41,507 nucleotides of DNA, from NCBI RefSeq assembly GCF_028275055.1, contig NZ_JAQCNJ010000055.1, positions 1 through 41,507 on the forward strand, read 5' to 3'. The stretch's first letter is position 1, and each line of letters starts with the position of its first letter. Source of the DNA: Haloplanus sp. (lineage in GTDB: Archaea; Halobacteriota; Halobacteria; Halobacteriales; Haloferacaceae). Shown here one piece after another: positions 8,516 to 16,844 of the stretch. Position numbers and translations under genes: made by a program. The notes beneath the pieces are model-generated. The model saw nothing but the letters and a program-made list of their open reading frames with translations. It had not been told where the DNA came from and made no database searches.

Positions 8516-8523
8516 GTTTTAAG
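8516..8523 (+). promoter_or_regulatory. Box A promoter of the dodecin gene
   Basis: GTTTTAAG lies about 40 bases before the dodecin ATG. A GGTGGAAG sequence at 8544-8551 could serve as a ribosome binding site on the short leader. Confidence 0.4.
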
Positions 8524-8559
8524 TCATCTGTCGAACAAGAATGGGTGGAAGACCGACTC

Positions 8560-8760
8560 ATGGTATTCAAGAAAATAACGCTCATCGGCCGGAGTTCGGA
8601 GAGTTTCGACGCCGCCGCGGACGACGCCATCGACCGCGCCACCGAGACGCTCGACCGGGTGAAGTGGATCGAGGTGGAGGAACTGGGCGTGGAGGTCGCC
8701 GGCGTCGAGGACCGCGAGTACCAAGCCGAGGTCGTGGTGGCGTTCGAACTCGAGGGGTAG
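8560..8760 (+). CDS. Dodecin, flavin-storage protein
   Basis: The protein has 66 residues and closely follows the haloarchaeal dodecin pattern: [23 protein letters not shown], a Trp in VKWIEVEE, and the Gln in [11 protein letters not shown]. In the Halobacterium salinarum protein the equivalent Trp and Gln sandwich riboflavin or lumichrome pairs inside a hollow dodecamer. It stores or quenches flavins in the cytoplasm. It appears monocistronic, with its own promoter and a 99-base gap before the stress protein gene. The length is normal for the family. Confidence 0.95.
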   Translation: MVFKKITLIGRSSESFDAAADDAIDRATETLDRVKWIEVEELGVEVAGVEDREYQAEVVVAFELEG

Positions 8761-8824
8761 TTGACCGCCGCGACGTCGCGGAGGGTGAGGGACCGAGGCG
8801 GTGGCGGGCCGACCGCCGCGAATC

Positions 8825-8833
8825 GAATAAATG
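8825..8833 (+). promoter_or_regulatory. Box A promoter of the universal stress protein gene
   Basis: GAATAAATG lies about 30 bases upstream of the ATG at 8860, the normal spacing for a leaderless transcript. Confidence 0.45.
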
Positions 8834-8859
8834 AAACCGACACCCATCGTTGAGGACGT

Positions 8860-9261
8860 ATGACACTGGTCGTCGTGCCGGTTCGCTACCCGCTCAGCAA
8901 GCACTCCCGGGCGACGCTTGCCGAGGCGACCCGGGTCGCCGAGGAGCGCGACGCCGACCTGACGGTGCTGCACGTCGATCTGTATCAGGAGACCGGTGAG
9001 GTGACACGAACGGGGTTGAAACGCGCCGTCGAACAGGAGTTCGGCCCGCTGGACCGCGCCCGGTACGTCGTGCGCCGGGGCTTTCTGGTCGAGGAGACGA
9101 TCGTTGACGAGGTGGTCGCCGAGGACGCCGACGCGGTCGTCGTCGGCTCGAAACAGGTCGGGCGGTTTCGGCAGGCGCTTGGCCGGTTTCTCGACGACCC
9201 CGACGTGGAGCGGTTCCTGCGGGAGAAGGTTGACTGTGACGTGATCACGGCGGCAGGGTAG
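8860..9261 (+). CDS. Universal stress protein, UspA family
   Basis: The protein has 133 residues with a single Usp domain. It begins LVVVPVRYPLSKHSRATL, continues with DLTVLHVDLYQETGEV, and has the segment ADAVVVGSKQVGRFRQALGRF. That segment resembles the G-x2-G-x9-G(S/T) nucleotide-binding motif of ATP-binding Usp proteins, although the spacing is loose. It is a cytoplasmic protein whose ligand and partners cannot be told from sequence. Its stop codon lies one base from the end of the convergent mscS gene, so the two transcripts must overlap. Confidence 0.82.
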   Translation: MTLVVVPVRYPLSKHSRATLAEATRVAEERDADLTVLHVDLYQETGEVTRTGLKRAVEQEFGPLDRARYVVRRGFLVEETIVDEVVAEDADAVVVGSKQVGRFRQALGRFLDDPDVERFLREKVDCDVITAAG

Positions 9262-9262
9262 C

Positions 9263-10288
9263 TCACCCCCCACGGTTGTCGGGGTCGGGTCGGCCCGCAT
9301 CGAGGCCGTCGCTCTCGGGTGGTGTGTCGTCGCGTGGGGCGGCCTCGGACTCGGCCGATGGTTGAGTGCCGTTCTCGACGGCGACGCGGGCGCGACCGCT
9401 GTGCTCATCGAACAACAGGTGTTGGTGTGGGTAGGCGATCTCGACGTCGGAGTCGTCGAGGCGCTCCCAGATCCGTTCACGGACCGTCGATTCGATCCGC
9501 GGGATTCTGTAGGGTGTCTGCACCCAGAACCGCAGGACAAGTCTGACCCCGCTGTCGGCGTACGAACCGATCAGACACGTCGGTCGAGCCGGGTAGCGGG
9601 CGCTCCCGATGCGGATGTCAGGGCCACCCCCGATCACCTCGTCACAGTCTCGCGCCGCCTGCTCCATGATCCGTCGGGCCTCGTCAAGGTCGCCCTCGTA
9701 GGTCACGAGCAGTGGGACCGAGAGCCGGGTCCGTTCGTCCTCGGCGGAGAGGTTGGTCACGTCGCGTTCGCGCATCTGGGCGTTCGGGACGACCTGAGAC
9801 GTGTTGTCGAGTGTGAGAATCTTCGTGTATCGGATCGTGATGTCCTCGACGAACCCCTGACGACCGTCCTCGAGTTCGATCATATCGCCGATTTCGTACG
9901 GATTGTCAGCGAGAACGAACAGGCCGTTGATCACGCTCCCGACGATCGGTGCGAGAACGATACCGAGAACGGCCGAAAAGACCGTTACCGAGAGGACGAT
10001 ATCGCCGATTTCGAGGCCGAGAAAGCTCGCGGCGATCAAACCCCCGATGACGACCGTCGTGACGCGGAGTATTCCCAGAACCGTCTGGGCGACGCTCTGG
10101 CGTTTGAACCGGCGGGCGACGGGACGGCCGAGCAGGCGAACGAGCAGTTTCGAGACGACGACCGCCAGTCCCACGACGACCACGGCGGCAAGAATCCGAA
10201 CGGCGGTACTCCCCCACAGCCACGCCAGTAACTCCGCGGTTCCCGTCGGCGGCGCCGGATCGGTCTGTGCGACCGCCGCGGTGTCCAT
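9263..10288 (-). CDS. MscS-family mechanosensitive channel
   Basis: The protein has 341 residues. The N-terminal region has three hydrophobic helices (about 27-45, 70-92 and 95-125). The MscS beta domain follows, with NPYEIGDMIELEDGRQGFVEDI and the typical VVPNAQMRERDVTN. The C-terminal alpha/beta domain reaches about residue 300 and is followed by an acidic disordered tail of some 40 residues. It should release solutes under hypo-osmotic shock. The ATG 10288 is preceded by a T-rich element about 28 bases upstream; the longer frame to 10360 would extend over that promoter. It is divergent from priS. Confidence 0.88.
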   Translation of the reverse strand: MDTAAVAQTDPAPPTGTAELLAWLWGSTAVRILAAVVVVGLAVVVSKLLVRLLGRPVARRFKRQSVAQTVLGILRVTTVVIGGLIAASFLGLEIGDIVLSVTVFSAVLGIVLAPIVGSVINGLFVLADNPYEIGDMIELEDGRQGFVEDITIRYTKILTLDNTSQVVPNAQMRERDVTNLSAEDERTRLSVPLLVTYEGDLDEARRIMEQAARDCDEVIGGGPDIRIGSARYPARPTCLIGSYADSGVRLVLRFWVQTPYRIPRIESTVRERIWERLDDSDVEIAYPHQHLLFDEHSGRARVAVENGTQPSAESEAAPRDDTPPESDGLDAGRPDPDNRGG

Positions 10289-10397
10289 GCCAGCGTCTCG
10301 CCGCGTCCGGGAGAAAAGGGTTTCCACGGTCTCGGGCCGGCGCGGCGGGCCGCCGATCACAAGCTACTATGCCGTCGGCGTTGGACGACGTAGACGA

Positions 10398-11558
10398 ATG
10401 GACCGACGGACACGCGAGTATCTCGCCGGCCGGTTTGGCGACTACTACCGGAGCGCGGAGCCGACGCGACCGCCGGCCGCGGCGTCTCGGGAGTGGGGTC
10501 ACATCCCGTGGACGAGCGGTGCGGAGACGACGATGGTCCGTCACCGGTCGATCTACGATCTGGGGGATCTGGGTGATTTTCTCCGGCGAGCCACACCACG
10601 GCACGTCTACTTCTCGGCGGCGCGGTACGACGACCCGGGTGCGGGGTCGATGGACGAGAAAGGGTGGCAGGGAGCCGACCTCGTCTTCGACCTCGACGCG
10701 GACCACCTCCCCGGGACCGACCCGGGGAACGCCAGCTACGCCGAGATGCTCGCGGATTGTAAGAACGCCCTCGAACGCCTGCTCGACCTGTTAGAACGCG
10801 ACTTCGGCTTCGAGGACGCGACCGTGGTGTTCTCCGGGGGTCGGGGGTATCACGTCCACGTCCGCGACGACGGGGTCGCCGGACTGGACTCGGCGGCCAG
10901 ACGGGAAATCGTCGACTACGTGCGTGCCGTCGACCTCGATGTGGCGGGACTGATTCGGACGCGCGCGGTCGGTGGGGCGACCCGGCGCGAACTCCGGCTC
11001 GGTGGTGGCTGGGGGCGACGAACCCACCGTCGCCTCCGCGCGTTCGTCGAGGAGTTGCGGTCGGTCGACGAGGAGACGGCGAAAAAACGGCTGATGGCCT
11101 TCGACGGCATCGGCGAGGGGCGGGCGACGACCCTGCTCGGTGCGTTTGTCGGCAACGAGTCGGCCATCGAGAACGGCAACGTCGAGGTCGGCGGTCCTGG
11201 CGCACGCACCTTGGTCGAGGCGCTCGCCCGCGAGACGGTCGAGAACGACAGCGCACCCATCGACGAGCCGGTGACGACCGACACTCGGCGACTGATCCGA
11301 CTGCCGGGGAGCCTCCACGGCGGGACCGGACTGGTCGTTCGCCGGATCGACCGCGATGCCCTCGACGCGTTCGATCCGCTGGTCGACGCGGTTCCCGAGC
11401 GGTTCACGCGACGCTCGGTCCGGGTCGAGGTGACCGATCCCGGAGGGGTCGAACTGAACGGCGACAGGTTTACACTCGATGCAGGCGAGCACTCCGTACC
11501 GGAGTGTGTCGGGGTGTTCCTGATGGCGCGCGACCGAGCCCGGAAGGTCAAAGAATGA
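10398..11558 (+). CDS. priS: DNA primase small (catalytic) subunit
   Basis: The protein has 386 residues and belongs to the archaeo-eukaryotic primase family. The metal-binding acidic motif is in LVFDLDADHL, the nucleotide-binding motif is FSGGRGYHVHV, and the later catalytic-domain motif is DTRRLIRLPGSLHGG. With PriL (not in the window) it makes RNA or mixed primers for replication. The start ATG 10398 lies about 30 bases after a CTACTATG element. The stop overlaps the GINS start in an ATGA junction, so the two replication proteins are translationally coupled, a gene pair conserved in haloarchaea. Confidence 0.95.
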   Translation: MDRRTREYLAGRFGDYYRSAEPTRPPAAASREWGHIPWTSGAETTMVRHRSIYDLGDLGDFLRRATPRHVYFSAARYDDPGAGSMDEKGWQGADLVFDLDADHLPGTDPGNASYAEMLADCKNALERLLDLLERDFGFEDATVVFSGGRGYHVHVRDDGVAGLDSAARREIVDYVRAVDLDVAGLIRTRAVGGATRRELRLGGGWGRRTHRRLRAFVEELRSVDEETAKKRLMAFDGIGEGRATTLLGAFVGNESAIENGNVEVGGPGARTLVEALARETVENDSAPIDEPVTTDTRRLIRLPGSLHGGTGLVVRRIDRDALDAFDPLVDAVPERFTRRSVRVEVTDPGGVELNGDRFTLDAGEHSVPECVGVFLMARDRARKVKE

Positions 11559-12499
11559 ACGTCGAGGAACTGCGCACGGTCCAACGGACCGAACGGCAGA
11601 AAGACAGTCTCCAGCACCTCCGGGACTCCTTTTACCGCGACGTGGCGGAGTATATCGCCGAGCGGAAGGCGGAACGCGAACGCATCGCAAGCGAGGTCGA
11701 CGACCCCTTCTCGTCGCCCGAGGTGAGCCGCCTCAGCGACGAAATCGAGACGGCCGAGGAAGTCGTCGAGAGCATCTACGAGCGTCGTATCGGCAAGATC
11801 GTCAAGCGGGCAACCTTCGCGGCCGCCGGGATGGCCGCGGAGGACGAGGGACTCACCGGCGAGGAGCGTGAGCTGTTCGATGATCTCGTCGCCCGGATCG
11901 AGAACAACCGCCGGACGGTGCTTGAGGATCTCGTCGGCGATGTCGACGCCGCCGACGAGACGGCCGAAAGCGACACGCCGGCCACGGAGACGGCGTCGGC
12001 ACCGGCGACCCCCTCTGAGCCGGCGGACGCCGGGACGGCCGGCGATCCGGCACCGACGACCCCGGATCCCGACGACCTCCTCGCGGAGGCGATGGGTGGG
12101 GACGAGGGCGGGAGCAAGGCGACCGGCGGCGACGCGGGTGGAACGGCCGACCCGGCGAACGACGACGGTGCACCGGCGGCCACGGCTGCTGGGACGGATC
12201 CCACGCCCACGCCCACGCCGACGGCGCCGGACCCCGAACCGGAGTCGGAACCGGCGACGACGCCGGGGCCGGGTCCCGACCCCGATCGGACCGCGACCGA
12301 TGGCCAGGCGACGGACGGGGGTGACGCCGCGGCGTCGCCCGGCACCGACCGGACGATGCTGCGGATCACGCGGGACGTAGGCGAGATATTCGGCGTCGAC
12401 GAACGCGAGTACGACCTCACGAGCGAGGACGTGGTGATGCTCCCGACGGCGAACGCCGAGCCGTTGCTCGACCGGGGCGCGGCCGAGCGACTGGAGTAG
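11555..12499 (+). CDS. ginS: GINS replication factor, Gins51-type domain order
   Basis: The protein has 314 residues. The alpha-helical A domain comes first (residues 1-115: NVEELRTVQRTERQ, YRDVAEYIAERKAERERI). A long low-complexity linker rich in Pro, Thr, Ala and Asp (about 130-265) follows, and then a small C-terminal B domain (MLRITRDVGEIFGVDEREYDL). The A-then-B order is that of Gins51. GINS links MCM helicase to the primase and GAN/Cdc45-like nuclease in the archaeal replisome. Overlap with priS (ATGA) fits this role. The very long disordered linker is a halophilic feature that may loosen the spacing between the domains. Confidence 0.88.
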   Translation: MNVEELRTVQRTERQKDSLQHLRDSFYRDVAEYIAERKAERERIASEVDDPFSSPEVSRLSDEIETAEEVVESIYERRIGKIVKRATFAAAGMAAEDEGLTGEERELFDDLVARIENNRRTVLEDLVGDVDAADETAESDTPATETASAPATPSEPADAGTAGDPAPTTPDPDDLLAEAMGGDEGGSKATGGDAGGTADPANDDGAPAATAAGTDPTPTPTPTAPDPEPESEPATTPGPGPDPDRTATDGQATDGGDAAASPGTDRTMLRITRDVGEIFGVDEREYDLTSEDVVMLPTANAEPLLDRGAAERLE

Positions 12500-12538
12500 G
12501 GGCCACAGATACTTTATGAAGCCATCCCAACGGCAGCT

Positions 12539-14170
12539 ATGGTAGACGGTCGCTCCCGTCGCGGGATGCTCGTGGCGGTCGTGTCGATGCTGCTTGTCGC
12601 CGGGCTGGCTTCAGGGGTCACCACGGCCGGTGCCGGGGACGCCGCCGTCGAAACCGACACCCGAACCGATACCGATGTCGGATGGACGACGGCCGTCGAT
12701 GCCGATGTCGACGGGACCGCGACCACACCGCAGACGACCGACCGGCCGACGGTCGGCCAACAAGCAATCGCCGCCCGGAACGACGAACCGGGAGCCGTGA
12801 CACTCACCTTCGAGTACGACATTCCCTCGTCGGTGGAGGCGCTCCGGGTGAACGTCCCCGTGACGTCTCTTTCGGGGATTTCGGTTGAGGAGATGGACGG
12901 GTTCGAGCGGACCGAACAGGGCTGGTTCCGCTGGGACGGCGAAACAGAGACGCCCTCCTTTTCGTTGCGGTTGGCGGTGAGTGACTCGCTCGCCGACGGC
13001 GTCCGTGGCGTCGAGCGTGACGGCTGGGCGCTCGTCTCGGAGCCGAACAGTCGGGTGCAGGTGCGGGCCCCCGGCCAACCGATCCGGACGAGATCCTTCG
13101 AGGTTGCGGCAGACGAACCGGGATACGCCGATAGCCACCTCGCGTACCTCGGCGACTACGACAGGCGAGATGTGACGGTCGCCGACGAAAACGCGACGTT
13201 TATCCTCGGGGCCGAAGGGGTCGACCCGGCGCGGGCGACCGACTTTCTCCGGACCGCGAACGAGCGTTTCGACCTCGGAATCCAGCGGGAGCGCGTGACG
13301 GTGTTTGTCATCCCGCTACGCGAGGAGGAGACGGCGGATATCGAGGCGGCGACCGTCGACACCGCGTTCTGGATCGGATCGAGCGAACTCGCCCTCGACG
13401 AGACGGGGTCGGTGTTCGCCCACGAGTACGTCCACACCCGACTCGGGCCGACGGGACGGGACGACGCGACGTGGCTGACCGAGGCAACCGCGGAGTACTA
13501 CGGCCGCGTCTTCGCGCTCAACGACGGTGTCGGGAGCTACGACGCCTGTCTCGACGGACTCCGGGCGACGGAGTACGCGCCGGATGAGCAGGCGGTCGTT
13601 CTCTCGGAGCGACGGACGTGGCGCGGGACCACCGCCCACTATGGCAAGGGCGCACACGTCCTCGCCGCGTTGGACGCACAGATTCAGCGACGAACCGGCG
13701 GCGAGCGGTCGCTCCGGGACGTGTTCGACGGACGGTCCGACCCGTTTCAAAACTACGAGGCGTTCCGCGCGGCGGTGATCGAGGTGAGCGGCGACGAGGA
13801 CCTCGGCCCGTGGCTGGATCGTTACGTCACCACGGACGACCTGCCACCACTGCCCGAGAACCCGCGGTACTACGTCGCGGCGTCCACGGTCGATACGGAC
13901 GGTGACGGAATGGAAAACGGGGCGGAACTCGACCAGAACAGGCATCCCTTTGTCGAGGGCGAGGGGCCGACCGTCGCGACGGTGACGAGTGTTGACGACA
14001 CGACGACGGCACCCACCGCGACCGACGACGCGGACGACAGAACGGAACCGACGACGGCCGAACAAGGCACGACCGGGACGACCGGCAACGCGCCCGGCTT
14101 CGGGGTCGGCATCGTCGTCGCGGCGGTTGCGACCCTCCTCGTTGGCGTTCGGGTGTGGACGAAACCCTGA
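12539..14170 (+). CDS. Secreted gluzincin-like metallopeptidase with PGF-CTERM anchor
   Basis: The protein has 543 residues. A Sec-type signal peptide covers about residues 8-33. The zinc motif HEYVH sits at 295-299 with the distal Glu in WLTEATAEYYG (E315), a pattern shared with M61 glycyl aminopeptidase-like proteins. Near residue 455 the motif DTDGDGMENGAEL resembles a calcium-binding thrombospondin type 3 unit. The C-terminus has a Thr-rich, probably glycosylated stretch followed by PGFGVGIVVAAVATLL and a short basic tail. This is a PGF-CTERM signal, processed by archaeosortase A for lipid attachment. ATG 12539 is about 25 bases after ACTTTATG. Substrates are unknown. Confidence 0.82.
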   Translation: MVDGRSRRGMLVAVVSMLLVAGLASGVTTAGAGDAAVETDTRTDTDVGWTTAVDADVDGTATTPQTTDRPTVGQQAIAARNDEPGAVTLTFEYDIPSSVEALRVNVPVTSLSGISVEEMDGFERTEQGWFRWDGETETPSFSLRLAVSDSLADGVRGVERDGWALVSEPNSRVQVRAPGQPIRTRSFEVAADEPGYADSHLAYLGDYDRRDVTVADENATFILGAEGVDPARATDFLRTANERFDLGIQRERVTVFVIPLREEETADIEAATVDTAFWIGSSELALDETGSVFAHEYVHTRLGPTGRDDATWLTEATAEYYGRVFALNDGVGSYDACLDGLRATEYAPDEQAVVLSERRTWRGTTAHYGKGAHVLAALDAQIQRRTGGERSLRDVFDGRSDPFQNYEAFRAAVIEVSGDEDLGPWLDRYVTTDDLPPLPENPRYYVAASTVDTDGDGMENGAELDQNRHPFVEGEGPTVATVTSVDDTTTAPTATDDADDRTEPTTAEQGTTGTTGNAPGFGVGIVVAAVATLLVGVRVWTKP

Positions 14171-14178
14171 TCGGACGG

Positions 14179-14337
14179 TCAGACGCGGCGCAGGCCGTCA
14201 CCGAGACCGGCCGCGTTCCCACACTCCGGGCATTCGTAGGTCCAACCGTCCTTCGTGGCGCGGCCTTCCGGGAATTCGGCATCACAGCGTCGACAGGCAA
14301 GGAGATCGCGGCGATCGGTGACGTGTAGTTGCGGCAT
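14179..14337 (-). CDS. Small zinc-ribbon protein (HVO_2901-like)
   Basis: The frame encodes 52 residues with two CxxC pairs (C15/C18 and C36/C39), as in a treble-clef or ribbon zinc site. Around them are the segments DAEFPEGRATKDGWTYECPEC and GLGDGLRRV, which recall a family of tiny haloarchaeal zinc-finger proteins I associate with HVO_2901; this naming is from memory. Such proteins are cytoplasmic and their partners are mostly unknown. The gene is 80 bases downstream of fumC on the same strand and faces the metallopeptidase gene, whose stop is 8 bases away. Confidence 0.72.
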   Translation of the reverse strand: MPQLHVTDRRDLLACRRCDAEFPEGRATKDGWTYECPECGNAAGLGDGLRRV

Positions 14338-14417
14338 ACTCGGATGATTTACCGCATCTGTGATGAACGTGTCGTTTCGGTTCCATGCGGTCGCACGCCC
14401 GGCCGGGATCGGCGGGG

Positions 14418-15917
14418 TTACTCCCTCTCGTCGTCGTCGCCGTCGCCGTCGTCGTCGCTTCGCAGGATGCCGCGGCCGGTCATCCGCTCGGGGTCGAGAA
14501 CATCGTCAGCCTCGGCCGCGGTGAGATACCCCTTCTCGACGGCAACCTCACGGACCGTCTCGCCCGTTTTGAGCGCCGTCTTCGCCACCTCGGAGGCCTT
14601 ATCGTAGCCGATGGCGGGATTGAGCGCCGTCGCGAGCGCCATCGACCGTTCGACGGCTGCCTCGCAGTGAGCCTCGTTCGCCTTGAGTTTCGCGACGAAC
14701 CGCTCGGCAAAGGTCTCGGCGGCGTTCGCGAGGAGGTTCGCCGACTGGAGAAAGTTGTGTGCGACGACCGGTTTGTACAGGTTGAGATCGAGTTGGCCAC
14801 CCGCCGCGCCGGCGGAGACGGCGGCATCGTTTCCCACGACCTGTGTGTGGACCTGGTTGACCGCCTCGGCAACGACGGGGTTGATCTTGCCGGGCATGAT
14901 CGACGATCCCGGCTGGTTTTCGGGTTGCTCGAGCTCCCCGAGCCCGTTCCGGGGGCCGGAGGCAAGCAGGCGGAGGTCGTTTGCGATCTTGTTCAGCGAC
15001 CCCGCGACCGTTCGGAGAACACCGTGGGCCTCGCTCATGGCGTCGTGGGCGGCTTGGGCCTCGAAGTGGTCGTCGGCCTCGCGGAACGGGAGTCCGGTCT
15101 CGGCGGCGATGTACTCGGCCGCGAGTTCGGGGAAGTCGGGGTGTGTGTTCAGGCCCGTTCCCGTGGCCGTCCCGCCGAGGGCGAGTTCGGCCAGTCGCGG
15201 CGTGACCGACTCACACCGGTCGATCCCCTTCTCGACCTGTGTGCGGTAGCCGCCGAACTCCTGGCCCAGACGGACCGGCGTCGCGTCCTGGAGGTGTGTG
15301 CGGCCGGTCTTGACGACGCCGTCGAACGCCGCGGTCTTGGCGTCGAGTTCGGCCGCGAGCGTCTCCAGTGCGGGGATCAGATCCGTTTCGACGGCGGTCA
15401 AGGCGGCGACGTGCATCGCGGTCGGGATCACGTCGTTGGAGGATTGTCCGAAGTTGACGTGATCGTTCGGGTGGACGACCCGGTCGCCGACCTCGGCACC
15501 CAGCAGTTCGGCGGCGCGGTTGGCGATCACCTCGTTTGCGTTCATGTTCGTGGAGGTGCCCGATCCGGTCTGGAACACGTCGACGGGAAACTGGTCGTCG
15601 TGGTCGCCGGCGATCACCTCGTCGGCGGCGGCGACGACCGCGTCTGCCACCTCGTCGTCGAGGAGGTCCAACTCGCGGTTGGCCCGCGCCGCGGATTTTT
15701 TGACCACGCCGAGGGCGCGGACGAACCGACGGCCGAACCGCTGGTCGCTGATCGGGAAGTTCTCGACCGCCCGCTGGGTCTGTGCCCCCCAGTAGGCGTC
15801 GGCGGGCACGCGAACCTCGCCGAGACTGTCCCGTTCGACGCGACGGTCGGGGTCGGAGTCGGAGTCGGAGCCGGAATCGGAATCGGAATCGGAATCCGAG
15901 GTGGGGTCGTCGCTCAT
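14418..15917 (-). CDS. fumC: Class II fumarate hydratase
   Basis: The protein has 499 residues. It converts fumarate to malate in the TCA cycle and acts as a cytoplasmic tetramer. Fumarase/aspartase superfamily signatures are clear: VFQTGSGTSTNMNANEV, TGRTHLQDATPV and the signature GSSIMPGKINP. Binding-site residues HPNDHVN favour fumarase over aspartase. The first about 28 residues are a disordered, very acidic Ser-Asp repeat not needed for the fold, encoded by a hexanucleotide repeat. The C-terminus is also acidic (DDDGDGDDDERE). A box A at 15941-15950 gives a leaderless start at 15917. Confidence 0.94.
   Translation of the reverse strand: MSDDPTSDSDSDSDSGSDSDSDPDRRVERDSLGEVRVPADAYWGAQTQRAVENFPISDQRFGRRFVRALGVVKKSAARANRELDLLDDEVADAVVAAADEVIAGDHDDQFPVDVFQTGSGTSTNMNANEVIANRAAELLGAEVGDRVVHPNDHVNFGQSSNDVIPTAMHVAALTAVETDLIPALETLAAELDAKTAAFDGVVKTGRTHLQDATPVRLGQEFGGYRTQVEKGIDRCESVTPRLAELALGGTATGTGLNTHPDFPELAAEYIAAETGLPFREADDHFEAQAAHDAMSEAHGVLRTVAGSLNKIANDLRLLASGPRNGLGELEQPENQPGSSIMPGKINPVVAEAVNQVHTQVVGNDAAVSAGAAGGQLDLNLYKPVVAHNFLQSANLLANAAETFAERFVAKLKANEAHCEAAVERSMALATALNPAIGYDKASEVAKTALKTGETVREVAVEKGYLTAAEADDVLDPERMTGRGILRSDDDGDGDDDERE
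15849..15896. repeat. Hexanucleotide tandem repeat encoding a Ser-Asp tract
   Basis: Eight six-base units run head to tail (GGGGTC, two GGAGTC, GGAGCC, four GGAATC on the plus strand). On the minus strand they encode alternating Ser and Asp (or Gly/Pro variants) at the N-terminus of fumarase. The four identical distal copies suggest recent slippage, so copy number may vary among strains without changing frame. Confidence 0.85.
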
Positions 15918-15940
15918 GCGCGAGCGAACGGGAGCCGCGT

Positions 15941-15950
15941 CGTAAAACCT
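15941..15950 (-). promoter_or_regulatory. Box A promoter of fumC
   Basis: AGGTTTTACG on the minus strand, about 29 bases before the ATG at 15917. Confidence 0.45.
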
Positions 15951-15954
15951 ACCG

Positions 15955-16224
15955 CTACGCGTCCGGGCCGTGTTTTTCGTACGCCTCGGGGGTGTACGTC
16001 TTCATCTCCATCGCGTGGATATCGGTCGTCATGTGTTCTTCGAGGGCATCGTAAACGAGCTGATGTTGTTGGACCAGCGACAAGCCCTCGAAGGCCGGCG
16101 AGACGACCACGGCGGCGAAATGTTCGTCCTCGTGGTCCTCGTCGGGCACCCGAGGCATCGTGACCGTCGCCTCGGCGTTCTCGATACCCTTCTCAATGAG
16201 TCGCTCGACCTCGGCGGTGTCCAT
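15955..16224 (-). CDS. BolA family protein
   Basis: The protein has 89 residues. The BolA domain is evident from VERLIEKGIENAEATVTMP at the start, HFAAVVVSPAFEGLSLVQQHQLVYDAL in the middle with its helix-turn-helix-like segment, and a C-terminal DIHAMEMKTYTPEAY. In other organisms BolA proteins pair with monothiol glutaredoxins and take part in iron-sulfur cluster trafficking. A conserved His lies in the QQHQLVY segment and another in IHAM. The gene is 36 bases downstream of pdaD on the same strand, so it is probably co-transcribed, and it lies just upstream of fumC with a separate promoter between. Confidence 0.88.
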   Translation of the reverse strand: MDTAEVERLIEKGIENAEATVTMPRVPDEDHEDEHFAAVVVSPAFEGLSLVQQHQLVYDALEEHMTTDIHAMEMKTYTPEAYEKHGPDA

Positions 16225-16260
16225 ACGTTATCCCGGCGGCCGCGGCACAAAAACCACCCG

Positions 16261-16719
16261 CTACACCGGGCGATACACGGCGGAGACAACGACGGCGCCG
16301 GCCCGGTCGACGGTGTGTTCGACGATCTTCGTCTCGATACTACCGTGCCACGTCCAGGCGTCGCGGGTGTCTCTTGCCGTCTCGATACCGCGGGTGATCC
16401 GCCCCTCGACGTTTTTGACGTTCTCGCCGCTCCCCTCGAAAAAGACGCCGCCCTCCTCGGCGGTCGCCCACCCCAGCCCCGCCGCGATGGTTTCGTTTTC
16501 CACCGGCGATTCGTTCTCCGCGAGAACGACCGCGACGAGTTCCCCCACGTCCCACCGCCGCTCGTGTGTGCCCCGCTCAACGACGGTCGCGCCCGCTGGG
16601 ACCACCGACGAGAGCGTGACCAGATTGTAGTTGTGGATCCCCCCGACGCTCAACGCCTCGTCGAACGCACTCAAGGTGGTCCGTCCCTCGCCGGTGCCCC
16701 AGACGATCTCGATCTCCAT
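16261..16719 (-). CDS. pdaD: Pyruvoyl-dependent arginine decarboxylase
   Basis: The protein has 152 residues, close to the usual size of archaeal PvlArgDC. The self-cleavage site is in NLVTLSSVVPAG. Cleavage between S37 and S38 would create the small beta chain and an alpha chain capped by a pyruvoyl group. Other family segments are VWGTGEGRTTLSAFDEAL, ENETIAAGLGW and a conserved Glu in FFEGSGENV. The enzyme makes agmatine, used in archaea for the agmatidine modification of tRNA-Ile and for polyamines. It acts in the cytoplasm as a trimer of cleaved chains. The BolA gene lies 36 bases downstream. Confidence 0.92.
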   Translation of the reverse strand: MEIEIVWGTGEGRTTLSAFDEALSVGGIHNYNLVTLSSVVPAGATVVERGTHERRWDVGELVAVVLAENESPVENETIAAGLGWATAEEGGVFFEGSGENVKNVEGRITRGIETARDTRDAWTWHGSIETKIVEHTVDRAGAVVVSAVYRPV

Positions 16720-16844
16720 CGTGGTTCGACCTTTCGAGCACCGTCACAAACCACTTGTGTCTCCACGGCAGTCACTGCCCGACTCGGAGGCTCCGAACGG
16801 GGCCGGCCGACCGCAGCCGTCCGTCGGGAACGACCGGGATCGCG

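Noticed and set aside
10267-11256. Alternative Arg-rich open frames across priS
   Set aside because: They are out-of-frame shadows; the priS frame carries the catalytic motifs.
12200-12260. CRISPR-like short repeats in the GINS gene
   Set aside because: They are in-frame low-complexity Pro/Thr codon repeats of the linker, with no spacers.
14385-16163. 592-codon open frame on the plus strand opposite fumC
   Set aside because: It is antisense to an unmistakable fumarase with intact signatures.
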